A DNA stretch of 64,000 bases from Cheilinus undulatus (lineage: Eukaryota; Chordata; Actinopteri; Labriformes; Labridae): positions 41,795,874-41,859,873 of the forward strand of contig NC_054868.1 of assembly GCF_018320785.1 (NCBI RefSeq). The letters run 5' to 3'. Numbering within the stretch: position 1 is the stretch's first letter; every line of letters starts with the position of its first letter. Position numbers and translations under genes: made by a program. Positions 34,187 to 47,410 of the stretch are shown here, one piece after another. The notes beneath the pieces were generated by a model. The model made no database searches. It was not told the origin of the DNA and was given only the letters and a program-made list of their open reading frames with translations.

Positions 34187-34706
34187 ACAGACACTTGGTG
34201 TGATTAAACTAAGACTCATGGCTCTTCTGTCCTAAGGGAGAAGAAGTTAATTGCAGAAACAGGTATGCCGATGAAACAACATATAAAATAAAAAGCAAGG
34301 CAGAAGCCTAACATTTATACTGGAATGAATACTCCTTTGACAATAGTGCTTTCAGGGAAATGCATAAAGACATTTTTACAATATTCTGTTGCCTTGTGCA
34401 AATCAAATGTTGGACCAGTGAATGAACACATAAATAAACACTGATATTTGAGAGGCAGAGGCAGCGACAGGGAACTCTGCACAGCTGCAGTGTTGCACAA
34501 TATCACACTGCACATTGTATCTACATTAACAGTGAAGCCCAGACGGCCCTGAGCAGTTACTGCCTGAAAGAGGAGCAATGTATGAAGATTTGTTGAAGTT
34601 GTGGGACACTTAAGATGCCAGTCTTGATTCTCCACTGTAGCTAGAGTAAGATAAGTCATCTCTGTCCATCCTCCTATTTGTGCAGCACACACTGACTCTG
34701 CTGGGA

Positions 34707-37700
34707 TTAGAAGATGTCTGGGCACATATCCCAGCTTCCTTGGTCCTTGGCCTCCCAGTAACCGCCTTTGTAGACATGCAGGGTCTCTCCAGATACCTGG
34801 TCGTCCACCTTCTCAAACCACAGGGCTTGGTAGTTGTCTTGATGGAAGCCTATAAGAAAATAAAGGAAATCTCCGGTCAGGCAAGTAGAAGAAACTTTAG
34901 AGATGTGTTGGGAGGATTTTGAAGCCAGTTCCCTGAAAACATATCATGCTTACTGATGCTGGTATGTAGCTAATGTCTTTATATGAAATGTTTCAGGTCA
35001 TGGTCATATGATGCACTTTATTCCAACCAAAAACAGAGCATCGGTCACTAGGCAGGGCCTCTACTGCATGGAGGGAATAGTCCTCATATGTTATACCCTG
35101 GCTACCAAGGGCCACAATGACAGACAAAAGGCTACTCTAAAATACTCAAATACTAAATCTGTGGTGATTCTACTGTTGGCTACAAACTTCTATGAGATTC
35201 CTGATATGCTACAAAACAAATCGTGCGCTACTTGCTTTTGACTTGAACTCCATAAGGACCGTCCTTGCTTTCAGCTAAAGAAAGTAAAGGAGGAAATAAT
35301 GGACACAACGATTCAAGATGACGAGTCTGAATACATTAAGATTATTGCTCTGGATGTGCAACATCATGATCAGAATACTTGCTTGAATAAGGGTGTGGAG
35401 ATGGTCCATAAGGGGCTGAAAACAGAATGATGAAGGATGAATCTTTGAAGGTTAAGACATAAATGACTGGGAAGGGAATATTTTTTGAAGATATAGGGGA
35501 TGAACAGAGAATGTAATATAAGGGGCTACTTGCATGCAGCAGATGCGTGTGAGAGAGAGTCCTCTGTGTCAGCTTAACAGCACGAAAAGAAAGATGTGAA
35601 TCCACAAATCAAACAGTGTCAACAGTCCACACAGGTTTCTAGAGAACACTCATTTCAGAAGTGCTTTGTGTAGCATTTAATGCAAAATGAGCTTGTCAAA
35701 AATTTAGGGACAGATAAGAAACATTAGGCAGCAGAGTTATGGAGCACTTTCTGCTTGAAAAAGGATCTGCTTGTTTAACTTTTAAGGTATGTCATTTAAC
35801 AATCCACAGAGGTTCATAGCGTCTCCAATAACTTATTTTTTTCTTTTTGACAAACAAATAGATGTTTTTGTTACCTTGACATGTTTTGACTGCTAACTTC
35901 CATCACTGCTTAGGACTACATGAACTGCTACAGAAAACTGCTGTTTCGGTGATATGCAGTGCTTAACAAATTTACTAGACCACCACCCAAAGTAAGGTTT
36001 ATGCCACAGCTGGCCTAAATTAACAGCATTGGAAATTAGCAAAATCATTTTTTATGTTTCTGCAATGGTTAACACACCAATATGTAGAAGCTGTTTAACC
36101 AAAATGATATTTTTAAAGCTAAAATATAATTATTGTTGTTATGCATGAATTTTCAAATTTACTGATTTCCAAAAAAACCCTGAAAAAAATAGTAAAGCAC
36201 ATTATTATTCTTGACTAATATGTCAAATTATAGTTATTTACTCACATTCCTGGACAGAAAAATGAGTTTTAGTGGTTGAATGTTATGCTTGATTCATTTC
36301 TGACTTCTCAGAGAAGCCCAGAGAGCCGGCTTAAATTTGGGTTTAAAAAGGTGAATTCAGTTGGCAATTCCTCATTCCTGTTCAAAATGGTAAAACGTGG
36401 AGAGCTCACTGAAAATGAAAGTCCGCTTTAAAGCACTTCATCAAAATATTTGTGTTTTCTTGTTTTTATAACAGGTGGTCTAATAAATTCGTTAAGCACT
36501 GTATCTCATTCACATATTATGCTGCTCAAGATTATTCTTGGCCTTGGGCTTGTTGCACAAGCGCACCCGTGATGCAGAACGCCGTCTCTCCAACCCCTCT
36601 GACCACCACAACAATGTGGCCCCCCTCAAAGGCATTTCCATGTCAACTTCAGTACAGTGCTCAGCTTGACCCACCTCTGTTGCTGATTTGTTATTTTGAA
36701 ATTAGGACTCTGTCCCATAAAAAAAATCACTCCTTAAGTTGCATTTACAAAACAGATTACTTATCAAGAGTTATTTGCAAATAATCCTGAATTGGTCACA
36801 GTGTTAAAAGGAGGGCCACTTTTTAACAGCTTTTGTCCTCCTTATGTGAAATTTGTTCATGGAATTAAAGCGGTGCTTCACGTTTCACACCTTATGGAGT
36901 GTTGTGTTTTTTTAGAAGTCAGTCATGTTTTCCAAATGAGAAGTAAGCAAAGGAGGTTGGTGAAGCTGAGCAGTGTTTCCAGCATGCTATCTTATGTTAA
37001 TGTTTTGACTGAGAGCACCATGCTTGTTGTGCTTATTTTACTAGACATATTTTCAGTAATTAAAGCCCCTCAGAGAAATTTTCAATAAGTTATGAAAGTC
37101 TGAAATGAAAAGGGATGCCTCTTTGTGACCTACAAAAAGCAAATCAGAGACGACTGATTATTTGCAGGTTAAGACATTTTGCCAACAGATGGTGCCAAAA
37201 TCATCACGGATGAAAAGTTCATCACAGGAGCTTTCACTGGACTTTTTATGCTGATAAACAAACTGGCAGTGCAGAGACTGGTATAAGCTACAAATCCTCT
37301 CAGTGCTACTCTTTTTTATTCAAGTTTAGCTTAGTTTAGTTTAAAATCTTAAAACTGTAGTGATGTAAAATTTGTATGAAGTCATTTCAGGATTTTCATC
37401 CTTTCACTTGTAGCTGACCATTAAGGGAGAGCAAGTTGACCAACAAGAAATTTGTTGTTTCAAACCAAATGTAACACAAAAGCTATTTCATCGTAGTTAT
37501 GAGCTCATATGCCAGTAAATGGGAAGTTAAAAGTATTTAGAAAATAGTCTTATTTACTTAATATAAAGTAAACATAGATTCTTACACACTGCTCTGCTAA
37601 AATCCTACACAAAGCATCTTTAAAAGTGCAAATTTTGTTATGCTGTGAATGATACTTGCTTTCTTCTGAAACCTCATTAGCTTCTGTGGCAGTCTCCACC

Positions 37701-40700
37701 GCATCAGCTAAATGGAAAAGAAATGAGTGAAAAGATGGTAAAAGGTGGATGAAGGGTTGGGAAGATGCTGCACTGGACAATTAACAACCTCCTATGACAC
37801 AAACATATCATACATGTGGCTTTGAATCTAAAGGTAATATATCTAGCAAAGGGGTTAAAAGGCTAAGAGAGGGGTACTTGCTTTTTAAGGGTGAATCATT
37901 GATTGAATCCTCAGAGACAGCTTAGGGTTGAGACAGAGACAAGCAGACAGTGTTTCCAAGAAAGACAAGGTAGACAAGAGATGAATGGATTGTTAAAGAG
38001 GAGACAGAGACACAAAACAGACACACAAACACTAAGAAAAACGATACATTTCTTCCTTTATTTTTACCTTCTTCAGGTGTGCTTGCTGTTTTAACGGCTT
38101 CCCTCTCCCGCTCTCGTCGTCTTGTGCGTTGGTTCTCCTCCAGCCTCTGTTTCTCTGCGTTGGCCTCATCCCAGCGGCCGTCCTCCATTAACCGCTGGTC
38201 AGGGCGTCTGCGACTGTCTGTTGGCGCCACTCCTTCCTCTGGTTCATTGAGAGTCAAGGCCAGTGTGGAGAAGTAGTACATAGTCTCTGCTCCCTCTCTA
38301 AAGTCAGAGGCATAAAAGAACAAAGACACAATGCCATCAGGGATGGAGGAAATTAACATTATCATCTTAAAGTTGATTAAAAGTATCTACAAATCACACA
38401 TTATACTGGTAGAATTTTTTATGTTATAAGATGAAGTTTCTGCAGTTTTAAGCAGAGCTAATAAACCTGCCAGCGATGCAGTTTTTTTTCTTGTTTCATC
38501 CGCATCCCTTATACTGTTATGTGGCTTCTAAGGACTGAAGTTTTAGGTTTGAACTACAGATAGTTTAAGTTTTTGCACTCATCATTTATGGTGCAATCAA
38601 ATCTTGTTTGCCTTGTTTTATGCCTGTTTCTTTTATGCGTATCAGTGTACTGGATATCAGCAAAATCCAGTATTGGGTATCCTTATATGCCACAACAGAA
38701 CCTCTAAGAGCTTTTATTGGGTGACTCTATCAGCAAGAGGTATCAGAATCTTTTTGAAAACTTTGGAAACTCACGGTAAAGGATTCTTTGTCCAGATTTC
38801 TTTAGCTTTGAGGGTCTGATAGACTGTCCTCTGTTTGCCTTCAGTGCCGTTCTCGCCTTTACTGCTCTGCATTACTCTTGAGAACTCCATCTTCTCATCC
38901 CAGGTACCCGATAGCACATAGTGGGCCTTCCCGTCCTTGTCTGTGACAACTCCAGTTACCTGAGAAACAAACAAAGCTTTTAGTTCAATATTACCCAAGG
39001 TTTGCAGTATAGGGATACATATTTATCCTATTTATTTTGGGGGTTTTGCCTTTACTTAGATAGGACAGAGTAGGAAATCAGAGAAAAGAGTGGGGAGCGG
39101 CATGTGGGAAAGGAGTCACAGGCCAGTTCTGAACTCAGGCTGCACACCTAGAGGTCCCCAGCTGTTGCAAATAAGGCGCTACTCAACTATCAAGCCATCT
39201 TCTATTTTCTCCCTTCCATATTAGGCATATTCCTGGAGAGAAAAACTAGCTATGCGTCTTACAGGAAGTGCTTATGAGAAGAAAACAAAACAAAAAAGGA
39301 CTTAAGAGCTGACCTTTCTTGGGACATCTCTTGAGAAGTAACTATAGGGTGTAAATTTGAGGTGGCAGCGATCTCCTGTCCTGTGGTTCACCACATCAAT
39401 CTCCCCTGACTAGACAGAAACAAAGAAAGGACAAAATATTTTCAGTTTAAGTTACACAGCATAAAACCTAGTAAGATAACAAGAAAGTTGTTTTATAATA
39501 ACATTATTTATCTGTCCTTGGTAGTTAGCAGATGTAAAATCTTTAACAGTTTTAAATGTACCTGATCAATCCACAGTTTACCAACAATAATGTTGTGTAT
39601 TGTTGTAGTCACTTTCTTCCAGGAGTAGTGATTGTTGCTCTTTTCAAATATACACTGGATAGAACCTGGAAACAGAGAGGGATTAGAGTTAGATCAAGAA
39701 GTCATACGTCTAAAAATAGCTCACCCAAATATTATTATTGTTAACCATTGATTCTAGTATTCCATTCTTTATGTTATCATGTAACTGTAGAGCAGTGGAA
39801 GCTAACCTTTTCAAACTAAAGATCCCCTATGATGTTAACAGAGACAGCAAGATCTGCCTGTTGAAATTCACTGAGGAAAATCAAATAATTTTTTCTTTTC
39901 AGTTAATACTTAGTAGTCTGACTTACATTTACACAAAGTGATGGGAGTGAAGGCAAAAACACAGTAAAACAATTTCATTTTCAATCTTACTTCTATTAAC
40001 AGTTTAAATTCATAAAATATGTGGACAAAAGTATTTGCTCTAAAGAACTCAGTGACTTCAAGCGTGTTACTGTGATGAATGCCACCTGTGCAACAAGAAG
40101 CTTAGTGAAATTTCATCCCTGCTGGATACTCCACAGTCAACTGTAAGTGATATTAAAAGAAACTGAAGCATTTAGAAACAGCAGCAACTCATCCATGAAG
40201 TGAAAGACTGCAGAGTAGTGTCAACGACTGCTACGATGCATGTTGTGCAAAAGTAATCTTGATGCTTCTGCATACAAGACATTTTGGACAATGCTATGCT
40301 TTCAGCGTTGTGGATATAGTTTAGTGCAAGGTGCTTTTCTGTTCCAACATGACTGTACCCCAGTGCACAAAGCAAGGACTATAAAGACACAATTTGATAA
40401 GTTCAGTGTGGAAGAACTTGACTGGCCCACACAGAGCCTTATCCTCAACCCCATCAAGCATCTTTTAGATGAACTGGAATTGAAATTGCAAGCCAGACTT
40501 TCTCGTTCACATCAGTGCCTGACCTCATAAATACTTTCAGAATAAATGGGCACAAATTTCCACAAAAACACTCCAAAATCTTGTGGAAAGCCTTTCAAAA
40601 ATGTGGAAGCTTTAAAATAGCAAAAGGGGAAAAACTACATATTAAAGTGCATGTATTTGAATACAACAACACTACAGTTCCTGTTGGTGCAATGGTCAGG

Positions 40701-43700
40701 TGGCCCAATACTTTTGTCCATATTGTGTATATTGTTTCAAACTTAAGAATTTCTGCAAGTAATCAAAAAGAAATAAAACTTGCGTTTGGCAACTTTTTTT
40801 AATAACACTACTCAATTCACTCCAGTCACTATTTGTTCCACCTTAAAAAGGTGGAATAAGTGCAGTAAAAAAAGGATTGCTCTTAGTTTGCACACACTCA
40901 CCCAAAGGCATGATAGAGAGATATTTCCCTCTAAACTTGCTTGCCAGGGTGATTTCTTGTCTGAGGCTCCAGCCCTTTTCTGAGTATGCATGGTGAGCAG
41001 CAGCAGGTGGGTGGTGACTCACCTGAAAAGGAGGGAATGATGTAGTAACGACACTGTAGTAAACATCACGTGAAACTAGAAAAATCACATGTTTAAAATG
41101 ATACATCTTCTTGCATAGTATCAGCCTTACCTGCTCACAAAGAGAGCGGTAGCCACACTCTTTTAGCCTGTCTAGCTCAAATGTTTCCCCTAGCAGAGGA
41201 TTGAAGGGCTTTCCTGTGCGGTGGACAGTTGTTGAGTAGGAAGAGACTGTGAAAGCAGCGACATAACACATCTGCTCTAGAGAGCTCTGACATTTAGCAG
41301 CCTTATCCAGCAGCTCGTAGTATTCCAGGTCTTCTGACAGACGCTGCAGCATTGAGAGGGGCTCATTGAAATTTACCTAAGAAGCAGAAAATTACCCATA
41401 GAAAAAGTCTGATTACTTTTAATTGCTCTCACAAAGTAAAGCATAATTTGCACTGATAGGAGCACTTGTTTCTTACAGGCATTGGTATCTTTGACAGCTC
41501 CTTTCCAATGCAGTTCTTCATGATGCTCCACAGATTGAGGTAATAGTTGGGCTTGTCAGGGATTCGTGTCCTTCTTTGTCTAACCGGCTCTAGCTCCTGG
41601 GGCTGTGGAGACTCTGGATTGGATGCCAAAGACAGCTCATCGAACTGGAAGAAGAGAAGAAAAACAGCCTTAAGGGTCAGGAGACTGCAGTGCTAAGGAG
41701 AAGAGACAAGTCAATTCACATCAAAACTTGCTTGAAAAAATGAAGTTAACCCACATTTACTGACTGATCGTCCATTCCAGTCTCACTGCTGAGCCCGCTG
41801 ACGTTGCTGCCAGATCTCCTGATAAACAAAATACAGAACATTGAAAACAAAACTGTGCACAGTCAGAGATATGAAGGAAAATTGAAAAAGACAGATGTAT
41901 AATAACCTGTGATATTTGGGATCAGCAGGAACTGTAATAAACTCTGCTGGGTCTTCCATAGCATCAAAGAATTCATTATCATCATCCTCGTCGCTGGCGT
42001 CACCTTTTCCTGAACCACCTGAAGAACATGCAGACAACTGAGCAGCAAGCTCTTGCTAACACCAACAGTCCATAAACACTAGCTCAACTTGGGGATAAAG
42101 CCTCACCTTTGTTTCCTAAAGTGGAATTGCTGAATGAAGATGGGAGAACTGTAGCTCCTCTAAAAGCTCTTTCCAAATGGTTGTGCTGTTTGGCCAGCTG
42201 CTCCAGGGTCTCCTCCAGCCGTATCCTCTGGTCTCTTTCAACCTGTAAGGCCTTCTGCCAGCGCTTACTGTGGCTCTGAGCCAGGGAGAGAAAGTCTCTA
42301 CAAGCCTTGAGGGGAAGGACAAAATGAAGAGGAATATTTCAGTGAGCTAATCCTTCTCAAGATGTCATGCATTCCTCAGTAATTTACCCCTGAATGTCTT
42401 ACATTAATCATGGCATTAGAGGTGATTCTGAACAGCGTCGCTCTCTCCGTAACTTGTTTGATCTTTTCTCCCATGTCCCCTCCGACACGTATTGCCTCCA
42501 GTTCTGACAAGGACCTGTGAATGGATTCAATGGATGAGTGAATATAAAAACTTTTCTTATATTGTATTATTTTTCTGAAATAGGCAAAGTGTTCAGTCAG
42601 ATGAATGCTACCTTTGTAGGGCAGACCCATGCTTTACAATGAGATCATTACAGGTGGTGAGGTCCTCCACCTTGCTGTTGAGTGTGCGTAGAGTGGACTG
42701 GATTTCTGAGTTACGGCAGCCCCCACCCTGTCCTGAGGTGGGGGGCACTGATGGGCAATCATCACCAGAGTCATCTGAGAGAAAAAGTAATACAGATAAT
42801 GTGAATAAGAACAAAAAGAGACAAGAGGAATATGCTTTACACACAGAGAAATACACATACAGTGCATTCATAAAGTATTCAGACCCCTTCGCCTTTTCAA
42901 TTTTGTTTTCTTGGAGCCTGATGCTACAGTAAAAAAATGTAATTTAAACTTATGAAATTTTTGCAAACCTACTGGTTGCCTAGCCAAAGTGAGCAATCTG
43001 GGGAGAAGGGCCTTAGTAACAGGGGTGACAAAGAACCCAATGGTCACTTGGAATGACTCCAGAAGAATAACCTTCACTGCAGCCCTCCACAGATCTGGGC
43101 TTTATGGCAGAGTTGCAAGACTGGAGTCCCTGCTCACGCAAAATACATAAAAGCCCACATGGCTTTATCATGCAACTTTTTTTTGCAAACTTTCAGAGAG
43201 ATGTATGCCTTTCCAAATCATGTCCAATCAATTTTATCTACCACAGATGGACGCAAATCAAGGTATAGAAACATCTCAGCAAAGATCAAGAGAAAGGTGA
43301 GGAACCTAAGCTAAATTTCAAGTGTTATTGCAAAGGGTATATATACTTCTGTCACTGAGATATTAAAAAATATATATATGTTTTATAAATTTGCAAATAT
43401 TTTTAAAAAGGTGTTTTCACTTTTTCATAATAGGGTACAGACTGAGTGTAGATTAATGGGAACATATTTTTTTTTCCAACTGTAGCATTTTAAAGGTGAA
43501 AGGAGTCTAAATACTTTCTAAATGCACTCTACAGCAGTATACGCTACTTAGACCCTGCTCAGTATTTTTTGTGCATTCTTTAACATGTATGTTTGCACTC
43601 TTACCTGACTCAGCCTGCATGTGAACTGCTTTTGCCTTGGCAAGCTCTAGGGCAGTGATCCATCTCTGCCGCTCTATTTCTGAGTTGGCCTTCAGGTGAT

Positions 43701-44535
43701 AGGTTTGTGCTCCTCCGTTGGAGATGACAAAATTGCACGAGTCCTCAACTGCAATATTGGCGGTTGCCAAGTTTATGGTGCCTCGACATGTGTGACCCAT
43801 CTCTGCCTGGCTCCTGGACACAAGCAGAAAAAGAGATGACCCTGTGTGGTAAAGTCGGGCGGCTGCCATGACTTTTATTTTAACTTTCCAAACGAATCTT
43901 GATCCCCAATCGCTGTTTAAAGTTAACCTATAAATGGTTTAAATTATTGTCTCCAGTTGTCCAAATATTTGCAAAAAAAAAAAAAACCTCATATTGAACA
44001 AGCTGGAGCCCATTTTTTTAAAATGAGGATTTTCCTTCAATGGACAGTTGGAGAAATGTGTAGTATTATTGGGCTCTCAACAATTATTTTTCTCATTATT
44101 GTTTTTGACATTCAATAACCTAAATGATTAGTATATAATCCTGAAAGCAACAGGTGGGTTATTCAACAGAAAAATAAAGGTTTACTTCTACTTCTTTAAA
44201 TTGAGCATTCAGGTGTTAGTAAGGCACCTATTTCCATGTGTGAATATTAAAAACATTGCTTTTGAATCTATTTTGTGGGTAGCAGGCTCAAAACAACAAG
44301 AATCAACATTCTAAGTCCCACTAAACCCCCTCTTTAGTTAGAGAAAAATAAAATCCTTTATCACTATATCCAACACATTCAGTAAAATGTGTGTTGCTTA
44401 CCTATAGTATGACAGAAGCCCATTGCTCAGGACAAACCAGCGTCTCTGGTAACCTTTAATGTAGTTCGTCCACTTGAAGAGCCAACCCTTGTAGTTGTCG
44501 CCAGGGGTCGGGGTTGGGGGCTTAGGCTCCGACAT
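34707..44535 (-). CDS. osbp2: Oxysterol-binding protein of the OSBP/OSBP2 pair, complete, 15 coding exons
   Basis: Exons: 44535-44402, 43813-43605, 42774-42612, 42514-42403, 42305-42107, 42018-41907, 41818-41761, 41644-41477, 41376-41131, 41022-40902, 39665-39562, 39409-39314, 38959-38775, 38297-38068, 34849-34707; 759 residues, every junction in frame. OSBP moves sterol from ER to Golgi in exchange for PI4P. PH domain is about residues 17-108 ([20 protein letters not shown]). A coiled region follows. FFAT motif EFFDAME is about 288-294 and binds VAP on the ER. The ORD begins near RIPDKPNY and carries EQVSHHPP at about 466-473. C-terminus is WDMCPDIF. Met1 (MSEPKPPTP) is the first ATG of its exon; the long low-complexity N-terminus of human OSBP is absent. 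PH and coiled segments look OSBP-like, while FFDAMED and YKGGYWEAK look OSBP2-like, so the paralogue is uncertain. Confidence 0.93.
35957..36501. mobile_element. Tc1-like MITE in the last osbp intron, 28-bp terminal inverted repeats
   Basis: The left end begins CAGTGCTTAACAAATTTACT and continues AGACCACC. The right end is its reverse complement with 2 mismatches in 28 bases. A TA dinucleotide follows the right end; the left flank has TG where TA is expected, probably a later mutation. The 545-bp interior is AT-rich and noncoding. Confidence 0.8.
37659..37710 (-). other. Candidate alternative exon of osbp (phase-incompatible as drawn)
   Basis: On the minus strand an acceptor (CCATTTAG) is followed by an open acidic stretch reading [16 protein letters not shown] and then a possible donor, GTATCA. 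It continues the upstream frame, because the G left over plus CT gives Ala. Its end phase does not match the terminal exon at 34849, so including it would shift the conserved C-terminus out of frame. It could be a poison exon, an alternative 3' exon, or chance. Confidence 0.25.
39010..39200 (-). mobile_element. tRNA-derived SINE, reversed, in an osbp intron
   Basis: Read on the plus strand: a 'gggttttgcctttacttaga' tail complement, 'gagtggggagcggcatgtgg', a 'gttctgaactcaggctg' segment that is a degenerate reverse B box, and a tRNA-like head complement. This is the same general layout as the SINE at 21590, inverted. Confidence 0.55.
40010..40727 (+). mobile_element. Tc1-like transposon relic with transposase fragment, in an osbp intron
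   Basis: Both ends carry the fish Tc1 terminal repeat: 'gtggacaaaagtatttgc' on the left and 'caatacttttgtccatattg' on the right, followed by TG and TA. The plus strand encodes part of the DDE transposase, including [23 protein letters not shown] and [15 protein letters not shown]. The frames are broken and the copy is about 0.7 kb against 1.2 kb or more for a complete element. Inactive. Confidence 0.8.
42860..43529 (+). mobile_element. Tc1-like transposon, internally deleted, with TA duplication, in an osbp intron
   Basis: The left end CAGTGCATTCATAAAGTATT and right end AATACTTTCTAAATGCACTC are inverted repeats. TA lies on both sides (42858-42859 and 43530-43531). Inside, 'gggagaagggccttagtaac' and 'ctccacagatctgggcttta' resemble transposase coding sequence of fish Tc1 elements. 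At 670 bp it is about half of full length and cannot encode the enzyme. Confidence 0.85.
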
Positions 44536-44896
44536 CACAACAGTCTGTGGTTTCACTGAGTGAAGGAAGAGCCTGTGTGGAATCAAGATTAATTTCAGAT
44601 TTTCATTGATACTTAATAGCATCCTTCTGTTGAATCTGATGGGTGATAAATCAGTTTTATTGATAATCGTAATTTTGGGAAATTGAAAATGTCTTTACTG
44701 CATGATACTCAAAGTTAAAGCAAATGCTGAAAAATTACATTCTGTTAGTCTTGGCGACCCAAATCAACAAAACAAAGCCTTTTATATACATACTGCTTAT
44801 GGATAACCAGCGTTTTTAAACTTAAGGAAAAACATTTTAGTGACTTTATTATCAATTATATAATTAATTCTCAATCTTTTACATTTAAATTCTAAT

Positions 44897-45293
44897 TAAT
44901 GATGCACAAAATAATCGGCACAATGCTGGTATTGGCAGATAATCGCTTTAAAAGTGAATATTGGGTCTGCAGATATACACATTTCTGCTGATGTTTACAA
45001 CCAACACTTGGCTTTAAAAATGTGTTAGTGGAGTTTCAGGTTTGACCAACAGACCTCTATCAGCTTAAGTCTTTTTCTTCATTCATCATCATTTATTACA
45101 CTTTAGAGTGTGCTTTAAGGACTAAAATAGTTAGTTTGCTCATTCTCAAACTGTAAATTAAGAGTTTTAAAGGCTACAGTTCTGGTTCTGAACTACATTG
45201 AAATACTTTTATCTGTATTGGCAAAAAATATTTTGTAAATATCAGCATATCAGTCATTGGCAAATATTGTGTGTCCAATATTGTGCATCCCTA
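44897..45293. mobile_element. hAT-like MITE in osbp intron 1, relative of 32830-33237
   Basis: The right end ATTGTGCATCCCTA matches the family terminus. The left end TAATGATGCACAAAATAAT is its mutated inverse. The flanks ATTCTAAT and ATTGCAAT match at 6 of 8 bases. The interior shares 'ttcttcattcatcatcattt' and 'cactttagagtg' blocks, inverted, with the 32830 copy. Noncoding. Confidence 0.7.
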
Positions 45294-46007
45294 ATTGCAA
45301 TTAAACACACTTTAAGTCTGTGTGCCATGTTTTTGTCTAAATCAGTGGCAAAGATTACATTCAATTAAATACAAATACAGAAATACAGTATTCAGAATTC
45401 TTTTAGTGGTCTTATTTGCTTTGTAGGTCACATATAGATTTTAGCATTAACTTGCGTCTGTTTCTTAAGCAGATAAAAACTTTCAGACCGTTAGTGTTTA
45501 TGCAAATACCTCTCTCCACTCCTGAAACTACAAAGAACACGTTTAAAGACATGTTTAGAGCTTACACTTTGTCCTGGAAAAGAAAATTTGGTTTCTTTAG
45601 TTACTGATAATTAACACTTGCATGAGTCATTTCTTTTTATTTTTTTGTTTATTAGAAAGAAAGAGAGATTCAATTTGTTCATCAGGTTCTGATGTGAAAA
45701 AATAGGACATTTTATTCTTAGCCTATATTATCCAGCCTTACTGCTTTGTAAACTCCTTACCAGAGGTAGAGAGTAAAGATTTACCTTAATTTATATTGCT
45801 ATAGTTGACCATTTATGGTAATTTTATAAATGGTCATTTTAGTTTAATTCAATTACATTTTGTGGGATGTATTTTCCTTTGCTTCATTTTTAATAGCACA
45901 CTTAATTGAGAAAAAAGCCCTATTAATATAGAAAAAAGAATATCCAAACTTTCTCTTAGCTACTTGGAACTGGCAAGCTGATCGGCACATGCTTGCTGAC
46001 ACTCAGA

Positions 46008-46390
46008 CTGATCAGAATCAGAATCAGCTTTATTGGCCAACTATCGTTACAAAACAAGAAACTTGACCCCTGTTACATTTGCTCTTAATTTACAGGAATT
46101 AAACATCAAATATGAAAATAAGTAAAACAAACAAACAAAAACAGTGTAAAAAAATAAGATATAAATATGTAGACTATCTTGTAAGGTACATTTTCTAGTA
46201 TATACAAGACTGTGTGCATTGATATAGTTGCAAGGTGTGCATAGGGGGCAAGAATACCAAATAGAAATTATCAGAATTTAGAAAATATGCAATGATGTGG
46301 GCAGATTTACATGAGGTAGATAAAAAATTTAATATAGTTTACATTAAGTAGTGAAAAAATGCATACGAGGTGAGGCATCAAGGGTGCACC
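46008..46390 (-). mobile_element. LINE 3' end, antisense, in osbp intron 1
   Basis: 'gatcagaatcagaatcagct' followed by 'ttattggccaactatcgtta' is the reverse complement of the 3' end and GATTCT tail of a common fish LINE. The remaining part, to about 46390, looks like its untranslated 3' region. No coding part is present. Confidence 0.65.
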
Positions 46391-46909
46391 TAAAGAAAAC
46401 TAAGTGAATGCACTTTATTAGTCTGGAGATTCTATTCTCTTTTTGCTTTTTCACTGTTAAGGAAGCAAAGATGATATTTTACTTTTCCACCCTTTCAGCA
46501 ACAAGAGCAAGTGTTGAGTAGGGTTTAAACAGAAAATATAAAATTCCATTCAATACCTTTTAATACCCTTTTCAAGGCCCTCTTCATACATTTTAAGACC
46601 TATCGTATCTTCAATTTCTTACCTGTTACATTAGCAGCACGGTTGGGTAGGTTTTTTTGGGCTTATTTTAAGATAAAAATGTGATAACAGAAGAAAACGT
46701 CTTAAGTGTTTGTTATTTTATGCAAATTAACCTCTCCTGGAAAACTCTGATATTGGATTTTGATTAAAAAAAGACATTGGTTTAATGTGAAAAAGCAGCA
46801 GGCAAAAGAAGGAATGATTTTTCAACTTAAGCTGCTTATAAGTAGTCACATCATTGTACTTTTTCGAGTTTGGTACCAAATCTAATACCTTAATTTTCCC
46901 TTAAACCCT

Positions 46910-47410
46910 GTTAAAGCTTAATTAATCAAAATTTCGATTTAATTACAATATTTCCTACTGCAGTTCTCAAATACAGACAAAGAAGGTGTGATGTTTCTTT
47001 GAAATACCACTTTAACCCATTTTTTGATGCAGCAATCTTATGCTCTAAATATGCAAACATTCAGTGTCATTTTTTTTCCAGAAACAAGTTACAAAAAAAA
47101 AAAATCCTACTTTCCTTTGTTATTGTGTCATTAAAAATGAGAGACGTAAAAGCCTTATTCCTTTCAATGCAACAATTCACAATGAATTTGCAATGATTCA
47201 AAATAATCACAGTTTGATATTTTTTCAAAATTGTTCATCCTTAGTTTAGTCTAGCAAATATAGATTTCACTATAATAAAGAATGATTTATGGCTTGTTTG
47301 TTGAGAAATACACAAGATGAGGACCTTAAAAAATAATTCCATATCAAAATGGCAATATCACTATTGGGGAAAATATCGCCATTTATTACTCACCCCAATC
47401 GTTCAGCCCG
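46910..47410 (+). repeat. Dispersed repeat, first of two copies
   Basis: This block shares ordered segments with 53920-54800: 'attaaaaatgagagac', 'ttttttcaaaattgttcatc' with 'cttagttta', 'agaatgattta', and 'gagaaatacacaagatga'. The right end, 'ccccaatcgttcagcccgat', resembles the terminus of hAT-like MITEs. The left end is not resolved. Confidence 0.6.

Noticed and set aside
39788-39835. Further hAT-like MITE in an osbp intron
   Set aside because: The left end 'cagtggaagctaacc' resembles the 28948 element, but no right end or target duplication could be found, so it is only a possible fragment.
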